Source of the DNA: Nocardioides albus | GTDB taxonomy: Bacteria; Actinomycetota; Actinomycetes; Propionibacteriales; Nocardioidaceae | Direction of reading: 5' to 3' | DNA: 64,000 nt | Assembly (NCBI RefSeq): GCF_014648255.1 | Contig: NZ_BMQT01000013.1 | Span: 92,790-156,789 of the forward strand | Part shown: positions 24,396 to 34,785 of the stretch, one piece after another | Layout: the number at the start of each line of letters is the position of its first letter | How positions within the stretch are numbered: the first letter of the stretch is position 1 | Position numbers and translations under genes: made by a program | Notes under the pieces: model-generated | Told to the model about the DNA's origin: nothing | The model's database searches: none | Seen by the model: only the letters and a program-made list of their open reading frames with translations

Positions 24396-25613
24396 CTACG
24401 GCAGCGGGTCGAGCCCATGCAACGGAAACACCGCTGTGCGAGTCGCGTGGACCTGCCGGTCCAGCCACGTACCAGGGTCATATCCGCCGCCCCAGTCGCG
24501 GTAGGCCGGTTCACGCCCGTCCGTCATGCGCAACGGTGCGACCCTCCCGAGGCGCGTCTGCACGTGCTCGCGCCAGCCACCTGGCACGTCGAGCGTCGGC
24601 TCCAAGGGATTCCCCGACACTAGCGCAAGAAGATGGGTCCACGCGCGTGGCACCACGTCGACCACGGCATAACCGCCGCCGCCGAACGCGACCCACTTGC
24701 CGGCACACACCTCGTGCGCGAGCTCGTGGAGGGCAACGTACGCCGCTCGCTGCCCGTCCACGCTGAGAGCCAGGTCGGCGAGGGGGTCGTCGGTGTGCGA
24801 GTCGCAGCCCTGCTGGGTGACCAGGATCTCCGGCTGGAACTCGCGGACCAGGTCGGGCACGATCGCGTGGAAGGCACGCAGCCAGCCATGGTCGGCGGTG
24901 CCCGGCGGCAGCGCGACGTTGACCGCGCTCCCCTCCGCGTCCGGCCCGCCGACCTCCTCGGCGAAGCCCGTCCCCGGAAAGAGCAGCTGCCCGGTCTCGT
25001 GGAGCGAGATCGTCAGCACCCGCGGGTCGTTCCAGAAGGCCCGCTCGACGCCGTCGCCGTGATGCACGTCCACATCGACGTAGGCGACCTTCTGCACGCC
25101 CTGGTCGAGGAGCCACTGGATGCCGGCGGCGACATCGTTGTAGATGCAGAACCCGGCCGCGCGGCCGCGCATGGCATGGTGCAGCCCGCCCATGATGTTG
25201 GCACTGTGCAGACTCTCGCCGGAGTAGACCTGTCGGCAGGCCTCGATGCTCGCGCCGACGATGTGGGCGCTGGCGTCGTGGATGTGTGGAAAGACCGGGT
25301 CGTCCTCGGTGCCGAGGCCGTGGGAGAGGTCGGCGTCGCCGCTCTTGCCGGCCCGGATAACCGCCTCGATGTAGCTCTCGTCATGGATCGTGAGCAGCTG
25401 CTCCGGGGTCCCCATCGGTGCCTCGACGACCTTCAGCCGGTCGAGGACACCGAGCTCGCCGGCCAGGCGCATCGTCAGGTCCACCCGGATCGGCGCCATC
25501 GGATGGGTCGGACCGAAGTCGTAGTCGGCCAGGCTGTCATCGAAGACGACCGTCGAGTGCCCCTGACAGGTGGTCGGCCCGGTGGTCGGCCCGGCGAGCG
25601 GCGGAGTCGTCAT
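24396..25613 (-). CDS. Acetoin utilization / histone-deacetylase family protein (AcuC-like)
   Basis: 405-residue Zn-dependent deacetylase of the arginase/HDAC fold. STVVFDDSLADYDFGPTHPM opens the domain, and the metal-binding motif VDVDVHHGDGVERAFW lies near 176-192; GCDSHTDDPLADL and GGGGYAVVDVVPRAW complete the site. In Bacillus AcuC removes an acetyl group from acetyl-CoA synthetase; an acs gene is present at 61492, so a similar role is possible. ATG 25613. Divergent from the trpS leader; about 40 bp separate its start from the leader peptide. Confidence 0.88.
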   Translation of the reverse strand: MTTPPLAGPTTGPTTCQGHSTVVFDDSLADYDFGPTHPMAPIRVDLTMRLAGELGVLDRLKVVEAPMGTPEQLLTIHDESYIEAVIRAGKSGDADLSHGLGTEDDPVFPHIHDASAHIVGASIEACRQVYSGESLHSANIMGGLHHAMRGRAAGFCIYNDVAAGIQWLLDQGVQKVAYVDVDVHHGDGVERAFWNDPRVLTISLHETGQLLFPGTGFAEEVGGPDAEGSAVNVALPPGTADHGWLRAFHAIVPDLVREFQPEILVTQQGCDSHTDDPLADLALSVDGQRAAYVALHELAHEVCAGKWVAFGGGGYAVVDVVPRAWTHLLALVSGNPLEPTLDVPGGWREHVQTRLGRVAPLRMTDGREPAYRDWGGGYDPGTWLDRQVHATRTAVFPLHGLDPLP

Positions 25614-25652
25614 GGGCCACACGGTATCCGTGAGGTGTGCGACACTGGTGGG

Positions 25653-25694
25653 GTGTTCAGCATTCGTTCGACCCAGTGGTGGTCCGCCTCCTAG
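25653..25694 (+). CDS. trpS leader peptide with tandem Trp codons
   Basis: 13-codon ORF (GTG start) with two adjacent TGG codons at positions 9-10 and TAG at 25692-25694. The Trp codons lie in the ascending arm of the hairpin at 25678-25704, so ribosome stalling there when Trp-tRNA is scarce would free the descending arm for antitermination. Ribosome site is weak (GGTGGG directly upstream). Confidence 0.8.
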   Translation: MFSIRSTQWWSAS

Positions 25695-25749
25695 GCGGTC
25701 CACCCGATTGTTGAGCACTCACATCAGGCCGCCCGCGGGCGGCCTTTCT
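25678..25749 (+). promoter_or_regulatory. Ribosome-mediated transcription attenuator of trpS
   Basis: Pause hairpin 25678-25688/25694-25704 (11 bp, one T-T mismatch, 5-nt loop). Terminator: a perfect 18-nt palindrome 25727-25744 followed by TTTCT. The antiterminator is possible: GGCGGTCC (25694-25701) can pair with GGCCGCC (25727-25733) with one bulge. All elements of a classical Trp attenuator are present. Confidence 0.85.
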
Positions 25750-25798
25750 GATTGTGATCGTCGCTGACCCGTGGGCCTCACCACCCGAAAGGTCCACC

Positions 25799-26752
<954 letters not shown>

Positions 26753-26766
26753 GGGCGGCCGCGCCC

Positions 26767-26839
26767 GCTGTAACACGCTGTTCGTAGTACTTCTCGCCCG
26801 TTCAGATAGGGCGAGTAGTACTACGAACGACGTGTTACA
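26767..26839. repeat. Palindromic intergenic repeat, copy 2
   Basis: 73-bp hairpin: 32-nt arms 26767-26798 and 26808-26839 pair with only three mismatches around a 9-nt loop. Homologous to 11119-11189. It lies in the short spacer between convergent trpS and the nitrate transporter gene. Confidence 0.9.
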
Positions 26840-26852
26840 GGGGCCGCGACGC

Positions 26853-28304
26853 TCAGATGCGCACCTCCGCCAGCTCCCCCACCCGCGCACGCTGCGGACG
26901 CAGGTAGACGGCGAAGGTGACCAGGGCGCAGACGGCGTAGAAGACCGTGAAGGCGATGAACGCCGACTTGGTGGCGTCGAGGGGGTTGGAGACCCAGGGG
27001 CTGTTGAAGGCGATCGGGATGAGGAATCCGCCGAGCGCGCCGACGGCGCCGATGATGCCGACCGCGGCAGAGGACTTCTTGGTCGCCGCGGCCAGGGCGG
27101 CGTCCCGCTCGGGGGTCGCAGGTGTCGTGGCGAGCTCGGCCTCACGCCGGAAGATCGCCGGGATCATCTTGTAGGTCGAGCCGTTGCCGATGCCCGTCGA
27201 GGCGAAGACCAGCATGAAGAAGCCCAGGAAGGCCGGGAACCATGCCTGGTTCTCGGCCGCGATCGCGGGCGATGCCTGAGGGTTCGGGGTGAGCTGCGTC
27301 AGGGTCCACAGCACCGCGAGGGTGAAGACGACCAGGCCGAAGAACGCGCCGAGCGTGACCTTCGCGCCGCCCCAGCGGTCGGCGAGCCAACCACCGAGCG
27401 GCCGGGTGGCGGAGCCGATCAGCGCGCCGAGGAAGGCGAAGTAGGCGAAGTAGATGCCGGTGCCGAGCGGCTCCGGCTCCGGCACCCAGAAGTTGAGCTT
27501 GATCAGCAGCGGCATGGCGGCGGAGTATCCGATGAAGGATCCGAAGGTGCCGATGTAGAGGAACGACATGATCCAGGTCTGGCGCGATCTCACCACCGAG
27601 AGCTGCTCGCGCGCCGGCGACTTCGCGGAGGTGATGTTGTCCATGAAGAAGAAGGCCGCGACGATCGCGATGACCGCCAGTGCCGCGTACACGAACGCGG
27701 CCCGCTCCAGATGGATGCCTCCGGCCGAGGCCTTGATCAGCCCGAAGATTCCCGCGCCGCCGACGATGATCGGCAGCAGGAACTGGATCAGCGCGACACC
27801 CAGGTTGCCGCCCGCGGCGTTGAGCCCGAGCGCCGTCCCCTTCTTGGCCGTGGGGTAGAAGAAGTTGATGTTGGCCATCGAGGAGGCGAAGTTTCCGCCA
27901 CCGAGCCCGGCGGTGGCGGCGATGACACAGAACGCCCAGTACGGAGTGGACGGCTGGGTGACGGCGTACGCGAAGCCCAGTGTCGGCACGAGCAGCAGCG
28001 CCGCCGACATCATCGTCCAGTTGCGGCCGCCGAACTTCGGCACCGCCAGGGTGTAGGGCACCCGCAGCAGCGAGCCGACCAGGTTCGGGATCGCGATCAG
28101 GAAGAAGAGCTGGCCCGGCGTGAAGTCGAAGCCCTGGGCGACCAGGAACGCCGAGGAGACCGACCAGATCAGCCAGACCGAGAAGCCGAGGTGCTCGGCG
28201 AAGATCGACCAGATCAGGTTGCGGCGGGCGGTCTTCGCCCCGGTCTCCTCCCAGAAGGTGGCGTCCTCCGGACGCCAGTCGTCGATCCAGTGGCGGCGGC
28301 TCAT
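26853..28304 (-). CDS. narK: NarK/NasA-type nitrate/nitrite transporter (MFS, NNP family)
   Basis: 483 residues, about 12 membrane helices. The nitrate-porter signature GLGGGNFASSMANINFFYP lies near residues 130-148, and a second similar glycine motif occurs in the C-terminal half (FASTGIGNGSTYKMIP). It imports nitrate or exchanges nitrate for nitrite. ATG 28304 has a GAGGAG site; the frame extends to 28385 without support. No nitrate reductase genes are nearby, so its partner enzymes must be elsewhere. Confidence 0.92.
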   Translation of the reverse strand: MSRRHWIDDWRPEDATFWEETGAKTARRNLIWSIFAEHLGFSVWLIWSVSSAFLVAQGFDFTPGQLFFLIAIPNLVGSLLRVPYTLAVPKFGGRNWTMMSAALLLVPTLGFAYAVTQPSTPYWAFCVIAATAGLGGGNFASSMANINFFYPTAKKGTALGLNAAGGNLGVALIQFLLPIIVGGAGIFGLIKASAGGIHLERAAFVYAALAVIAIVAAFFFMDNITSAKSPAREQLSVVRSRQTWIMSFLYIGTFGSFIGYSAAMPLLIKLNFWVPEPEPLGTGIYFAYFAFLGALIGSATRPLGGWLADRWGGAKVTLGAFFGLVVFTLAVLWTLTQLTPNPQASPAIAAENQAWFPAFLGFFMLVFASTGIGNGSTYKMIPAIFRREAELATTPATPERDAALAAATKKSSAAVGIIGAVGALGGFLIPIAFNSPWVSNPLDATKSAFIAFTVFYAVCALVTFAVYLRPQRARVGELAEVRI

Positions 28305-28559
28305 GGGGGCTCCTCTACTACGGCAGTCGGCGGGATGACACCCACCATCGCCAGGCCACGTTTCAACGGCCGCCAGCCCTCGCATGCCTGCCCGTCAACT
28401 TCCGCTCACGTCCTCACAGGCCTCACGACCTCACCGCCTCCGCGGCGAACCTGCGTTACCCAAACAAGGCGATTCGAACCTCAACGGAGGCAATGAGACT
28501 GAACAACGACCTGCGACGACGCGGTCGCCGGTCAGCACAGACAACAAGGGGGACACATC

Positions 28560-29669
28560 ATGTCCAGACTTCCAAGGTGTCTGACGGCGGCTGCCGCACT
28601 GATACTCGGTGCAGCGCTGATCGCCACCACCCCGGCAGCACAGGCCCATTCCAAGCCTCGGCTGCCCACCGGCGTACTCGCATCCGGCCTGCTCTCCCCG
28701 CTCAGCGCGGCGGTGGGCGATGACGGGACCGCGTACGTCTCCTCGAACTTCGCCGGCCAGATCCTCGAGGTCCGGCCGGGTAAGTCGCCGAAGGTCGTCT
28801 ACACCGACCCCAACGGCTACGAGGTCGGCGGGCTGTCCGTGCACGGTGGCGTGGTGACCTTCGTCGTCACCCGCTCCGACCGCGAGACGTTCGAGAACAC
28901 GGGTAGCTGGCTCAAGCGGCTCTACCCCTCCGGCAAGGTCAGGACGGTCGCCGACCTGCACGCCTACGAGACGAAGCGCAACCCCGACAGGCGTACGTCC
29001 TACGGGTTCCGCAAGAGCGACCCCGCGTGTGACGCGAAGTGGCCGGCCGAGATCGGCGCACCTGCGGCCTACAAGGGCGGGATCGACTCCCACCCCTACG
29101 CGACCGCCATCAAGAAAGGGACCACGTACGTCGCCGACGCGGGCGGTAACACCGTCCTGTCAGTCTCCTCGCGGGGTCACGTGAGGACCGTCGCGACCCT
29201 GCCGGGGATCCCGTACAAGTTCACCGCCGAGGTCGTCGAGGGGTTCGGGCTCGACCCGTGCTTCGTCGGCCGGACGTACTTCTTCGAGGGCGTGCCCACC
29301 GATGTCGAGACCGGTCCTGACGGGCGGCTCTACGTATCCAGCCTGCCGGGCGGGCCGGAGGGCCCTGAGCTCGGGTCTCGCGGCAGCGTCTTCAAGATCG
29401 ACGCCAGGACGGGGTACACGAAGCAGGTCGCCGACGGCTTCCTCGGTGCCACCGGCGTGGCGGTCAGCCCGCACGGCACGATCTATGTGGCCGAGATGTT
29501 CGGGAACAAGATCACCGCCGTACGCCACGGCCACCGTTGGACGAAGGCGTCACCGCCGACTCCTGGCGCCGTCGAGTGGACCAGGTGGGGCGTCGTCGTC
29601 ACGACCGATGTCCTCTCCGGCACCGACGGCAGCTCGGCGCCGGCGGGTGAGCTGATCAACCTCGGGTGA
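28560..29669 (+). CDS. Secreted ScyD/ScyE-family beta-propeller protein
   Basis: 369-residue exported protein. Signal peptide: SRLPRCLTAAAALILGAALIATTPAAQAHS with cleavage after AQA near residue 29. The mature part shows repeated propeller-like strands (AVGDDGTAYVSSNFAGQI, VETGPDGRLYVSSLPGG, GVAVSPHGTIYVAEMFGNKI), matching the ScyD/ScyE family. ATG is preceded by AAGGGGGAC. The name comes from cyanobacterial scytonemin genes, but the actinobacterial members have no proven role. Divergent from narK, convergent with the phoX-like gene. Confidence 0.82.
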   Translation: MSRLPRCLTAAAALILGAALIATTPAAQAHSKPRLPTGVLASGLLSPLSAAVGDDGTAYVSSNFAGQILEVRPGKSPKVVYTDPNGYEVGGLSVHGGVVTFVVTRSDRETFENTGSWLKRLYPSGKVRTVADLHAYETKRNPDRRTSYGFRKSDPACDAKWPAEIGAPAAYKGGIDSHPYATAIKKGTTYVADAGGNTVLSVSSRGHVRTVATLPGIPYKFTAEVVEGFGLDPCFVGRTYFFEGVPTDVETGPDGRLYVSSLPGGPEGPELGSRGSVFKIDARTGYTKQVADGFLGATGVAVSPHGTIYVAEMFGNKITAVRHGHRWTKASPPTPGAVEWTRWGVVVTTDVLSGTDGSSAPAGELINLG

Positions 29670-29670
29670 T

Positions 29671-29712
29671 GACGTACGCGGCGGGCGGCCCGAGCCGCCC
29701 GCCGCGTACGTC
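29671..29712. terminator. Bidirectional terminator between convergent genes
   Basis: A 19-bp perfect stem (29671-29689 with 29694-29712) and CCGA loop, beginning 1 bp after the ScyD-like stop and ending 13 bp before the phoX-like stop. Confidence 0.8.
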
Positions 29713-29725
29713 TGGGTCTTGATCC

Positions 29726-31183
29726 TCAGCCGAGGTAGCGCTCCCACGGGCCCGTGATGGCCAGGGTGTAGCCGGGGTCCTGCATGTTGACGAAGAGCAC
29801 CTTGCCGTCAGGCGAGAAGCAAGGGCCGCAGAACTCGGAGTCGTTGAGGTCGTTGCGGGCGATCGCATAGGACGGGCCGCCAGGGAACGCGCCGAGCACG
29901 TGCGAGGCGCCGGTCCCGTCCTCGGCGAGCACCAACGAGCCCCACGGGGTGACGGTGACGTTGTCAGGGCCGTCGAAGGTGAGGTCACCGAAGCGCGGAG
30001 CCGGGGCACCGTCCTCGGACTGCGCCTGGTGCGGGAAGTACGTCACCAGCTGGATCGTCTCGGCCTTGTAGTCGTAGAACCAGACCATGCCGTCGTGCGG
30101 GGACGCGTCGGCGGGCATGTCGCCTTCCTCCCAGGCGTAGGAGTTGACCACGTAGACGCCCTCGTCGGTTCCCCAGACACCCTCGAACTTGCGACCGCGA
30201 GTGACCTCGCCGTCGGCGAACTGCTCGCGGCACGGAGTGGTCTGCGCATCCCGCTCGGGAACCGTCGTCCACTTCACCTTGAACGGCTGACCCATCTGCG
30301 CGGAGGTCAGGTAGGCCACGTCGGGAAGCACCGACCCGTCCGGCAGGATGATCTGCATCGCAGCAAGGGTGCCGGCGTCGTCAGCCAGCGACGTGAGCAC
30401 GCCAGGACCGAGCTTCATCCCGGTCGGGGCGGTCCAGCGGTAGAAGAGCCCGTTCGGCTCGTCGGCATCCTCGGACAGGTAGACCTGGGTCAACGTCTTG
30501 TCGATCGCGAGCGCCTCGTGGTCGTAGCGCCCGAACGCCTTGATCGGACGCGGGTCGGCCGAGCCGTCGGCCCAGACCTCGAAGACGTAGCCGTGGTCCT
30601 TCTCGTAGACGCCCTTGGTCCCGTCCTCGCCCTCCCACTCCTCGCCGGCGTCGTTGACGGTCTCCTCGCAGGTCAGCCAGGTCCCCCACGGCGTCGGGCC
30701 GCCGGCGCAGTTGGTCGAGGTGCCGGAGATCGCGACGAACTCACCGAAGTTGGCGCCGCCCGCGTCGGTGGTGATGACGGTGCAGCCGCCCGAGGGTGCG
30801 CCCGGGTCGTAGACCGTGCCCTCCACGAGCGGAACCGGGATGCCCTCGCCGGGCTCGATCTCGTGGTTCTGGATCAGCGTGTAGCGCCCGCGCTTGCCGC
30901 CGAGAGCCATCATCCCGTCGTGGTTGGACGGGGTCTTCTCCCCCGTCACGAGGGTCGTCTCACCGGCCGAGGTGACGATGGCGTACGTGAATCCCTCGGC
31001 CAGCGCGAGGATCCCCTTGGGGTCCTCCACCAGCGGCGGGAACGGCTCGCGGGCGCGCTTGCGCCCGAGGGTGCCGGGCTTGGCGGGCTTCGCCTCGGCC
31101 AGCGCGGGAACGGCACCGGCGACGGCCAGGCCGACCCCGGCCGCGGCTCCGCCGGTGAGCAGAGAGCGTCGAGTTGCGGACAT
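29726..31183 (-). CDS. PhoX-family phosphatase (DUF839), Tat-exported
   Basis: 485 residues. N-terminal twin-arginine signal ATRRSLLTGGAAAGVGLAVAG, cleaved near ALAEA. The PhoX/DUF839 body follows (FTYAIVTSAGETTL, NWD-type segment PSNHDGMMAL, TPWGTWLTCEET, GRYDHEALAID, FSPDGKVLFVNMQDPG). Characterised PhoX enzymes are Ca2+/Fe-dependent alkaline phosphatases acting outside the cell. ATG 31183 with GAGGAG upstream. No Pho box was recognised by eye. Some DUF839 members have unknown substrates, so phosphatase activity is inferred. Confidence 0.85.
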   Translation of the reverse strand: MSATRRSLLTGGAAAGVGLAVAGAVPALAEAKPAKPGTLGRKRAREPFPPLVEDPKGILALAEGFTYAIVTSAGETTLVTGEKTPSNHDGMMALGGKRGRYTLIQNHEIEPGEGIPVPLVEGTVYDPGAPSGGCTVITTDAGGANFGEFVAISGTSTNCAGGPTPWGTWLTCEETVNDAGEEWEGEDGTKGVYEKDHGYVFEVWADGSADPRPIKAFGRYDHEALAIDKTLTQVYLSEDADEPNGLFYRWTAPTGMKLGPGVLTSLADDAGTLAAMQIILPDGSVLPDVAYLTSAQMGQPFKVKWTTVPERDAQTTPCREQFADGEVTRGRKFEGVWGTDEGVYVVNSYAWEEGDMPADASPHDGMVWFYDYKAETIQLVTYFPHQAQSEDGAPAPRFGDLTFDGPDNVTVTPWGSLVLAEDGTGASHVLGAFPGGPSYAIARNDLNDSEFCGPCFSPDGKVLFVNMQDPGYTLAITGPWERYLG

Positions 31184-31307
31184 GGGTGGGTACTCCTCGG
31201 AGCTTGGTAGGGGATCCCGAGACAGGCCCTCCATCCAAGCCACTCCGCAACACCCGCGCGTCCGCCTGCGGTGAACCTCAGGCGACAGCAGCGTGAAACG
31301 TACGCCC

Positions 31308-34300
31308 CTACGCCCCGGACACCTCGGCATATCGCGGTGCCAGCGACTCCATCTGGTCCATGACCAACTGAATGGCGCCGGCCTGCTTGTCGGGCGGGTA
31401 CTTGTACTTCACCAGTAGCCGCTTGATGGAGGACCGCAGCTTCGCTCGTACGTCGTCCCGGACCGTCCAGTCGGTCTTGACGTCGCGCTGCATGATCGCG
31501 ACGAGGTCGCGGGCGATCTGGGCAAGTACGTCCTCGCCCTGGAGCTCCACAGCCGACTCGTTGCTCGAGACGGCGTCGTAGAAGGCGAGCTCGTCGGAGT
31601 CCAGCGGCGGGGAGAAGTGCTGGCCACGGTTGGCCTCCGCAGCGACCTCGTGGGCGAGCTCGATCAGCTCGGCGATGACTTCGGCCGAGGTGAGCTGGGA
31701 GTTGGTGTAGCGGTTCATCAGCTCCTGGATCCGCTCGGCGAAAGCTCGCTGGCGGACCAGGTTGGACCGGGTCACCTGGCTCGACTCCTCGGTGAGCAGG
31801 CCTCGTAGTGCTTCGATCGCCAGGTGAGGGTTCTCCGCCTTCTGCGCCTTGGCCAGATACTCCGGCCCGAGCTCGCTGAGCGACGGCTTGGGAAGCCCAG
31901 CGGCGTCGTAGATGTCGACGATCTCACCGGTCACCGTCGAGGTTTCCACGAGGGACGACAGCAGACGCTGGATCTCCTCAGGCACCGGGCGACCCGACGC
32001 CTGTCGTTCCTGGGCGTCGAACTTCCCCATCCAGACGCGGACCTCTTCGTAGAACCTGACCGTCTGGCGTAGTCCCTCCAGCGTCTCCTTGCCGGCAGCC
32101 AGAGCCCATGCCCGGGACAGCTGGTTGGCCAGTTTGCGGAAGCTGTCGGACAGGGTCTCTTCCCCGTCACCTACGACATTGCCTGGCGTCGCAGGTGAGC
32201 GCAGGTAGTTCGTCAGCCCGACCGCAGCCTTCACCCACGCCCGCTGCTGGCCATCGAGCTTGGAACGCCAGTTGAACCCTGCGCAGAGCGCGTCGAGCCT
32301 CTCGACCAGGTCGTTGGCGAGTTTGGCAGCCTCATCGACGTCTCGCCCGACAGGGCGCTCCTTCTGGTCGGTCTCGGTGTATTCCGCAAGAGCCTTGCTG
32401 AGGTTGTCGGCAAGGGGTGCGTACGCGACCAGGAGCCCGTCCGGCTTACCACGGAAAGTCCGGTTGACCCGGGCGAGCGTCTGCATCAGCAGGGCGCCTT
32501 TGAGTGGCCGGTCGAGGTAGAGCGTGTGCAGCGGGGGCGCGTCGAAGCCGGTCAGCATCATGTCCTTGACGATCACGATCTGCAGCGGGTCCTCAGCGTC
32601 CTTGAGACGCTTCTGGATGACCTTGTTCTGCGCCTCCCGGCGAACGTGCTTGCCGACCAGGCCGCTGTCCGAGGCCGATCCGGAGTAGACGACCTTCACC
32701 ACTCCCTCGGCTTCGGAGTCTGCGTGCCAGTCGGGGCGCAGCGCGATGATCTCCTCATAGAGGTGGGCGCAGATCTCCCGGGTCCCACCGACGACGAACG
32801 CCTTGCCGGGCGACTCGATGAAGGGCGTGATCGCGGTCGATCGTGCCTCCCAGTGAGCCAGCAGATCGACAGCGAGCGCCTTGAGCCGGGCGGGAGCTCC
32901 ATAGACCGCATTGATGACCGCGACCGACTTCTCGATCCGGTCACGCTCGACGTCGTCGAGGCCGGCGGTGGCCTCGTCGGCGGCGTTGTTGAGGTCCTCC
33001 TCGCTGACCTCACCGGCCCGCTTCACCTGGATCAGGCGTGGCTCGAAGTAGACCGGAACCGTCGCGCCGTCGTCGACCGCCCGCGTCAGGTCATAGGTGT
33101 CGATGACTCGACCGAAGACCTCCTCGGTGTTGCGGTCGTCGAAGGAGATCGGGGTCCCGGTGAAGGCGATGAACGCAGCTTGCGGAAGCGCGTCCCGGAT
33201 GTGACGCGCATACCCGTCGAGGTCGTCGTAATGGCTCCGGTGGGCCTCGTCGACCACGACGACGATGTTGCGTCGCTCGGACAGCAACGGGTGGTCGAGC
33301 CCCGACTCCTTCTCCCGTTGTGAGAGGCCGAACTTCTGCAGCGTCGTGAAGTAGATGCCACCGGTCATCCGGTGGGTGAGCTCGTCCCGCAACTGAGCAC
33401 GAGTGGCAACCTTGACCGGCCTTTCGCTCAGGAGGCGGCTGCTGTTGAAGCTCTCGAACAACTGGCTGTCGAGCTCGTTGCGGTCGGTGACGACCACGAT
33501 CGTCGGGTTCTTCAGCTTGGGCTGCTGGGAGACGGCGTGGGCATAGAGCTCCATCTCCATCGACTTGCCCGAACCCTGGGTGTGCCACACCACACCGGCC
33601 TTGCCGTTGCTCTCCACAGCCGCGACGGTCGATCCGACCGCCTTGGTCACCGCGAAGTACTGGTGCGGCTTGGCGATCCTCTTGGCATAGCCACCAGCGC
33701 CCTCGTCGAAGGCGACATAGTCACGCTGGAGCTGGAGGAATCGCTCGAGGTTGCCGACGCCATCGATCAGGTATTCGAGCTCGACCCCGATCGAGAGATC
33801 GTCGTCGTCGGCTCCAGGCTTGATCGGCCGGCCGTCGTCGTCGACGTTCCACGGCGAGTAGTGGTTCAGCGGTGTGAACGGTGTGCCATACCGCGCCGTG
33901 ATCCCGTCGCTGACGATCGCGAGCACGCAGAACCGGAAGGCCATCGGGAACTCACGAAGGTACGTCTCCAGCTGCGCGTGCGCGCTGGACAGATCCGCCT
34001 GCTGCGAACCCGCGCGCTTGAGCTCCCCTATCCCGACGGGCAGGCCGTTGAGATAGAGCACGAAGTCGAACCGCCGCTCCTTCTCCCGGTTGCGGATGGT
34101 GACCTGGTTGACGACGTTGAACTCGTTGTCGGTCACCCGGTGACCCACCAGCCGGATCGTCGGGCTCTGCTCGACCCCGTCGTCATCGACGTACGTCAGT
34201 CCGCGGTAGCCATCGACGAGGATCCGGTGCAGCCGGTAGTTCTCCGCGATCGCATCCTGCGACTTCGGCGCAACGATCTCGGCGAGCGCCTGGGCCAGGA

Positions 34301-34487
34301 AGTCAGCCGGCACCGCGGGGTTGAGCCGCTTCATGGCCGCCAGCGTCCGCTCGGGCATCACCAGGTCGGACCACTCCTTGCGCCCGTCGTGGGTGCCCGG
34401 GAGCACCTCCGATCCGCGAAGCGCCTCCCACCCCTGATCGGAGAACGCCTCGACCGCGATCTGCTCCCACTCCGCTTCGCTGACCAT
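31308..34487 (-). CDS. hsdR: Type I restriction enzyme R subunit
   Basis: 1059-residue motor and nuclease subunit of a type I restriction-modification complex. The N-terminal PD-(D/E)xK nuclease has D in RRFDFVLYL (near 140) and ExK in GELKRAG (near 155). The SF2 translocase has Walker A HTQGSGKSM near 304, DEAH in VVVDEAHRSHYDD near 412, AFTGTPI, and motif VI QTLARVNRTFRGK. The C-terminal helical domain binds HsdM. ATG 34487. Its hsdM/hsdS partners are 10 kb away, beyond three other genes, all in the same orientation as hsdR. Confidence 0.94.
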   Translation of the reverse strand: MVSEAEWEQIAVEAFSDQGWEALRGSEVLPGTHDGRKEWSDLVMPERTLAAMKRLNPAVPADFLAQALAEIVAPKSQDAIAENYRLHRILVDGYRGLTYVDDDGVEQSPTIRLVGHRVTDNEFNVVNQVTIRNREKERRFDFVLYLNGLPVGIGELKRAGSQQADLSSAHAQLETYLREFPMAFRFCVLAIVSDGITARYGTPFTPLNHYSPWNVDDDGRPIKPGADDDDLSIGVELEYLIDGVGNLERFLQLQRDYVAFDEGAGGYAKRIAKPHQYFAVTKAVGSTVAAVESNGKAGVVWHTQGSGKSMEMELYAHAVSQQPKLKNPTIVVVTDRNELDSQLFESFNSSRLLSERPVKVATRAQLRDELTHRMTGGIYFTTLQKFGLSQREKESGLDHPLLSERRNIVVVVDEAHRSHYDDLDGYARHIRDALPQAAFIAFTGTPISFDDRNTEEVFGRVIDTYDLTRAVDDGATVPVYFEPRLIQVKRAGEVSEEDLNNAADEATAGLDDVERDRIEKSVAVINAVYGAPARLKALAVDLLAHWEARSTAITPFIESPGKAFVVGGTREICAHLYEEIIALRPDWHADSEAEGVVKVVYSGSASDSGLVGKHVRREAQNKVIQKRLKDAEDPLQIVIVKDMMLTGFDAPPLHTLYLDRPLKGALLMQTLARVNRTFRGKPDGLLVAYAPLADNLSKALAEYTETDQKERPVGRDVDEAAKLANDLVERLDALCAGFNWRSKLDGQQRAWVKAAVGLTNYLRSPATPGNVVGDGEETLSDSFRKLANQLSRAWALAAGKETLEGLRQTVRFYEEVRVWMGKFDAQERQASGRPVPEEIQRLLSSLVETSTVTGEIVDIYDAAGLPKPSLSELGPEYLAKAQKAENPHLAIEALRGLLTEESSQVTRSNLVRQRAFAERIQELMNRYTNSQLTSAEVIAELIELAHEVAAEANRGQHFSPPLDSDELAFYDAVSSNESAVELQGEDVLAQIARDLVAIMQRDVKTDWTVRDDVRAKLRSSIKRLLVKYKYPPDKQAGAIQLVMDQMESLAPRYAEVSGA

Positions 34488-34785
34488 CGCCCGTCCTGTC
34501 GTAGACCTTTGCTTTCGACTGGAAACGTACGCCGCCCAGGGCCGCCTGTGGGCTGAACCAGGTGTTAACAGGGGTTATCACCACCTCGCCAGGTGCCTGC
34601 GCGACATTGACGCAACGATCCTGTGGCCACCGACCCACAGCTTGCCCCCGCAAGCCTCAACTTTGCGGATATCTACCAAATCTTGGGGTCGCGCTACCGG
34701 ACCAAGACCAAATCTCGAGCACCTGGGCGAATCTCCAGGGGCAGCAAACAGCCAGGTGTACGCCTGGCACTCGATGTAGATCTGG
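34488..34785. promoter_or_regulatory. Divergent hsdR / hhe promoter region
   Basis: 298 bp between divergent genes, more AT-rich than its surroundings near 34660-34720. It must hold promoters for both hsdR and the large helicase gene. No clear palindrome or ORF was found. Confidence 0.45.

Noticed and set aside
26832..28496. Plus-strand ORF of 554 codons over narK
   Set aside because: Shadow of the transporter; highly charged low-complexity sequence.
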